From NCBI GenBank assembly GCA_963422655.1, contig OY730440.1:806001-870000 (forward strand): a DNA stretch of 64,000 nucleotides. Reading direction: 5' to 3'. The stretch is from CATQHS01 sp963422655. Lineage in GTDB: Bacteria; Actinomycetota; Acidimicrobiia; Acidimicrobiales; Aldehydirespiratoraceae. The stretch itself is not shown here. Positions within the stretch are counted from its first letter, which is position 1. The text below holds more notes on this DNA, generated by a model. The model was given only the letters and a program-made list of their open reading frames with translations. It was not told where the DNA came from and ran no database searches.

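Larger units (their letters stand above)
21240..64000 (-). repeat. Alternating FN3/cadherin-like repeat array, period about 604 bp
   Basis: The conserved codons for 'YVV.VTVTD' recur every 597-641 bp (commonly 600, 603, 606 or 609) from about 21.6 kb to 63.6 kb, about 71 times. Spacing changes are multiples of three. Units near 23-41.6 kb share 'NAEGASGWSTSTSGTPTAN' and 'DIHNATD'. Units at about 41.7-57 kb share 'NDEGAGAWSASERGTPTAN' and 'DVHGAT'. Units beyond 57 kb and the last two or three before the SLH module are more divergent. The codons for 'ATNDDDG' are identical at nucleotide level in most copies. Confidence 0.93.

Noticed and set aside
20607..64000. CRISPR array or satellite DNA explanation for the regular repeats
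   Set aside because: The period (about 604 bp) is far too long for CRISPR, spacing changes are multiples of three, and the repeats encode recognisable FN3 and cadherin-like domains in one frame.
63941..64000. ATG at 63941 as the start of the giant gene
   Set aside because: The codons to the right of it continue an FN3 domain in the same frame ('YRASGSESWTRLRPGPGLDM'), so the gene begins outside the window.

Overview
The window is GC-rich with densely packed genes. It most likely comes from an actinobacterium of the Acidimicrobiia type. The support is indirect: an actinobacterial-style SerC, several apparently leaderless genes with a TANNNT box 6-7 bases before the start codon, D/T-rich lipoproteins, and a surface protein ending in SLH repeats of the '..SFLAR.W' style. 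No rRNA, mobile element or CRISPR array was found. No stretch longer than about 300 bases lacks a gene; the longest gap (8421-8663) is a regulatory leader.

Region 1 (1-4.2 kb): a taurine/sulfonate-type ABC substrate-binding lipoprotein (cut by the window edge) lies downstream of a class III aminotransferase, which suggests amine or taurine use. Upstream on the same strand are tRNA-Glu(CTC), tRNA-Gln(CTG) and gltX, so a glutamyl-tRNA synthetase sits directly before its substrate tRNAs. An RDD membrane protein runs divergently from gltX.

Region 2 (4.2-11.3 kb): branched-chain amino acid biosynthesis. leuB-ilvE-cimA run on the minus strand behind what looks like a complete translation-attenuation leader: a leaderless leader peptide rich in Ile/Leu/Val, a pause-type hairpin and an intrinsic terminator. 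leuC-leuD run on the plus strand after greA and a tiny membrane protein. CimA, LeuCD, LeuB and IlvE together give the citramalate route to 2-ketobutyrate and isoleucine as well as the late leucine steps.

Region 3 (11.4-20.5 kb): two tandem paralogous beta-propeller lipoproteins, a small membrane protein, an S9 prolyl-oligopeptidase-family peptidase overlapping a class I aminotransferase by four bases, and serC.

Region 4 (20.6-64.0 kb, two thirds of the window): a single uninterrupted minus-strand reading frame of at least 14,463 codons that runs off the right edge. It encodes about 71 cadherin-like domains alternating with about 70 fibronectin type III domains (period about 604 bp) and ends in three SLH-type repeats. 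It looks like a giant surface-anchored adhesin of about 1.5 MDa or more. Its repeats fall into sequence lineages with a sharp boundary near 41.69 kb, contain near-identical segmental copies, and carry a few informative irregularities (two missing FN3 domains, a 39-nt insertion, a 21-nt tandem duplication). This gene and the leuB attenuator are the most noteworthy items.
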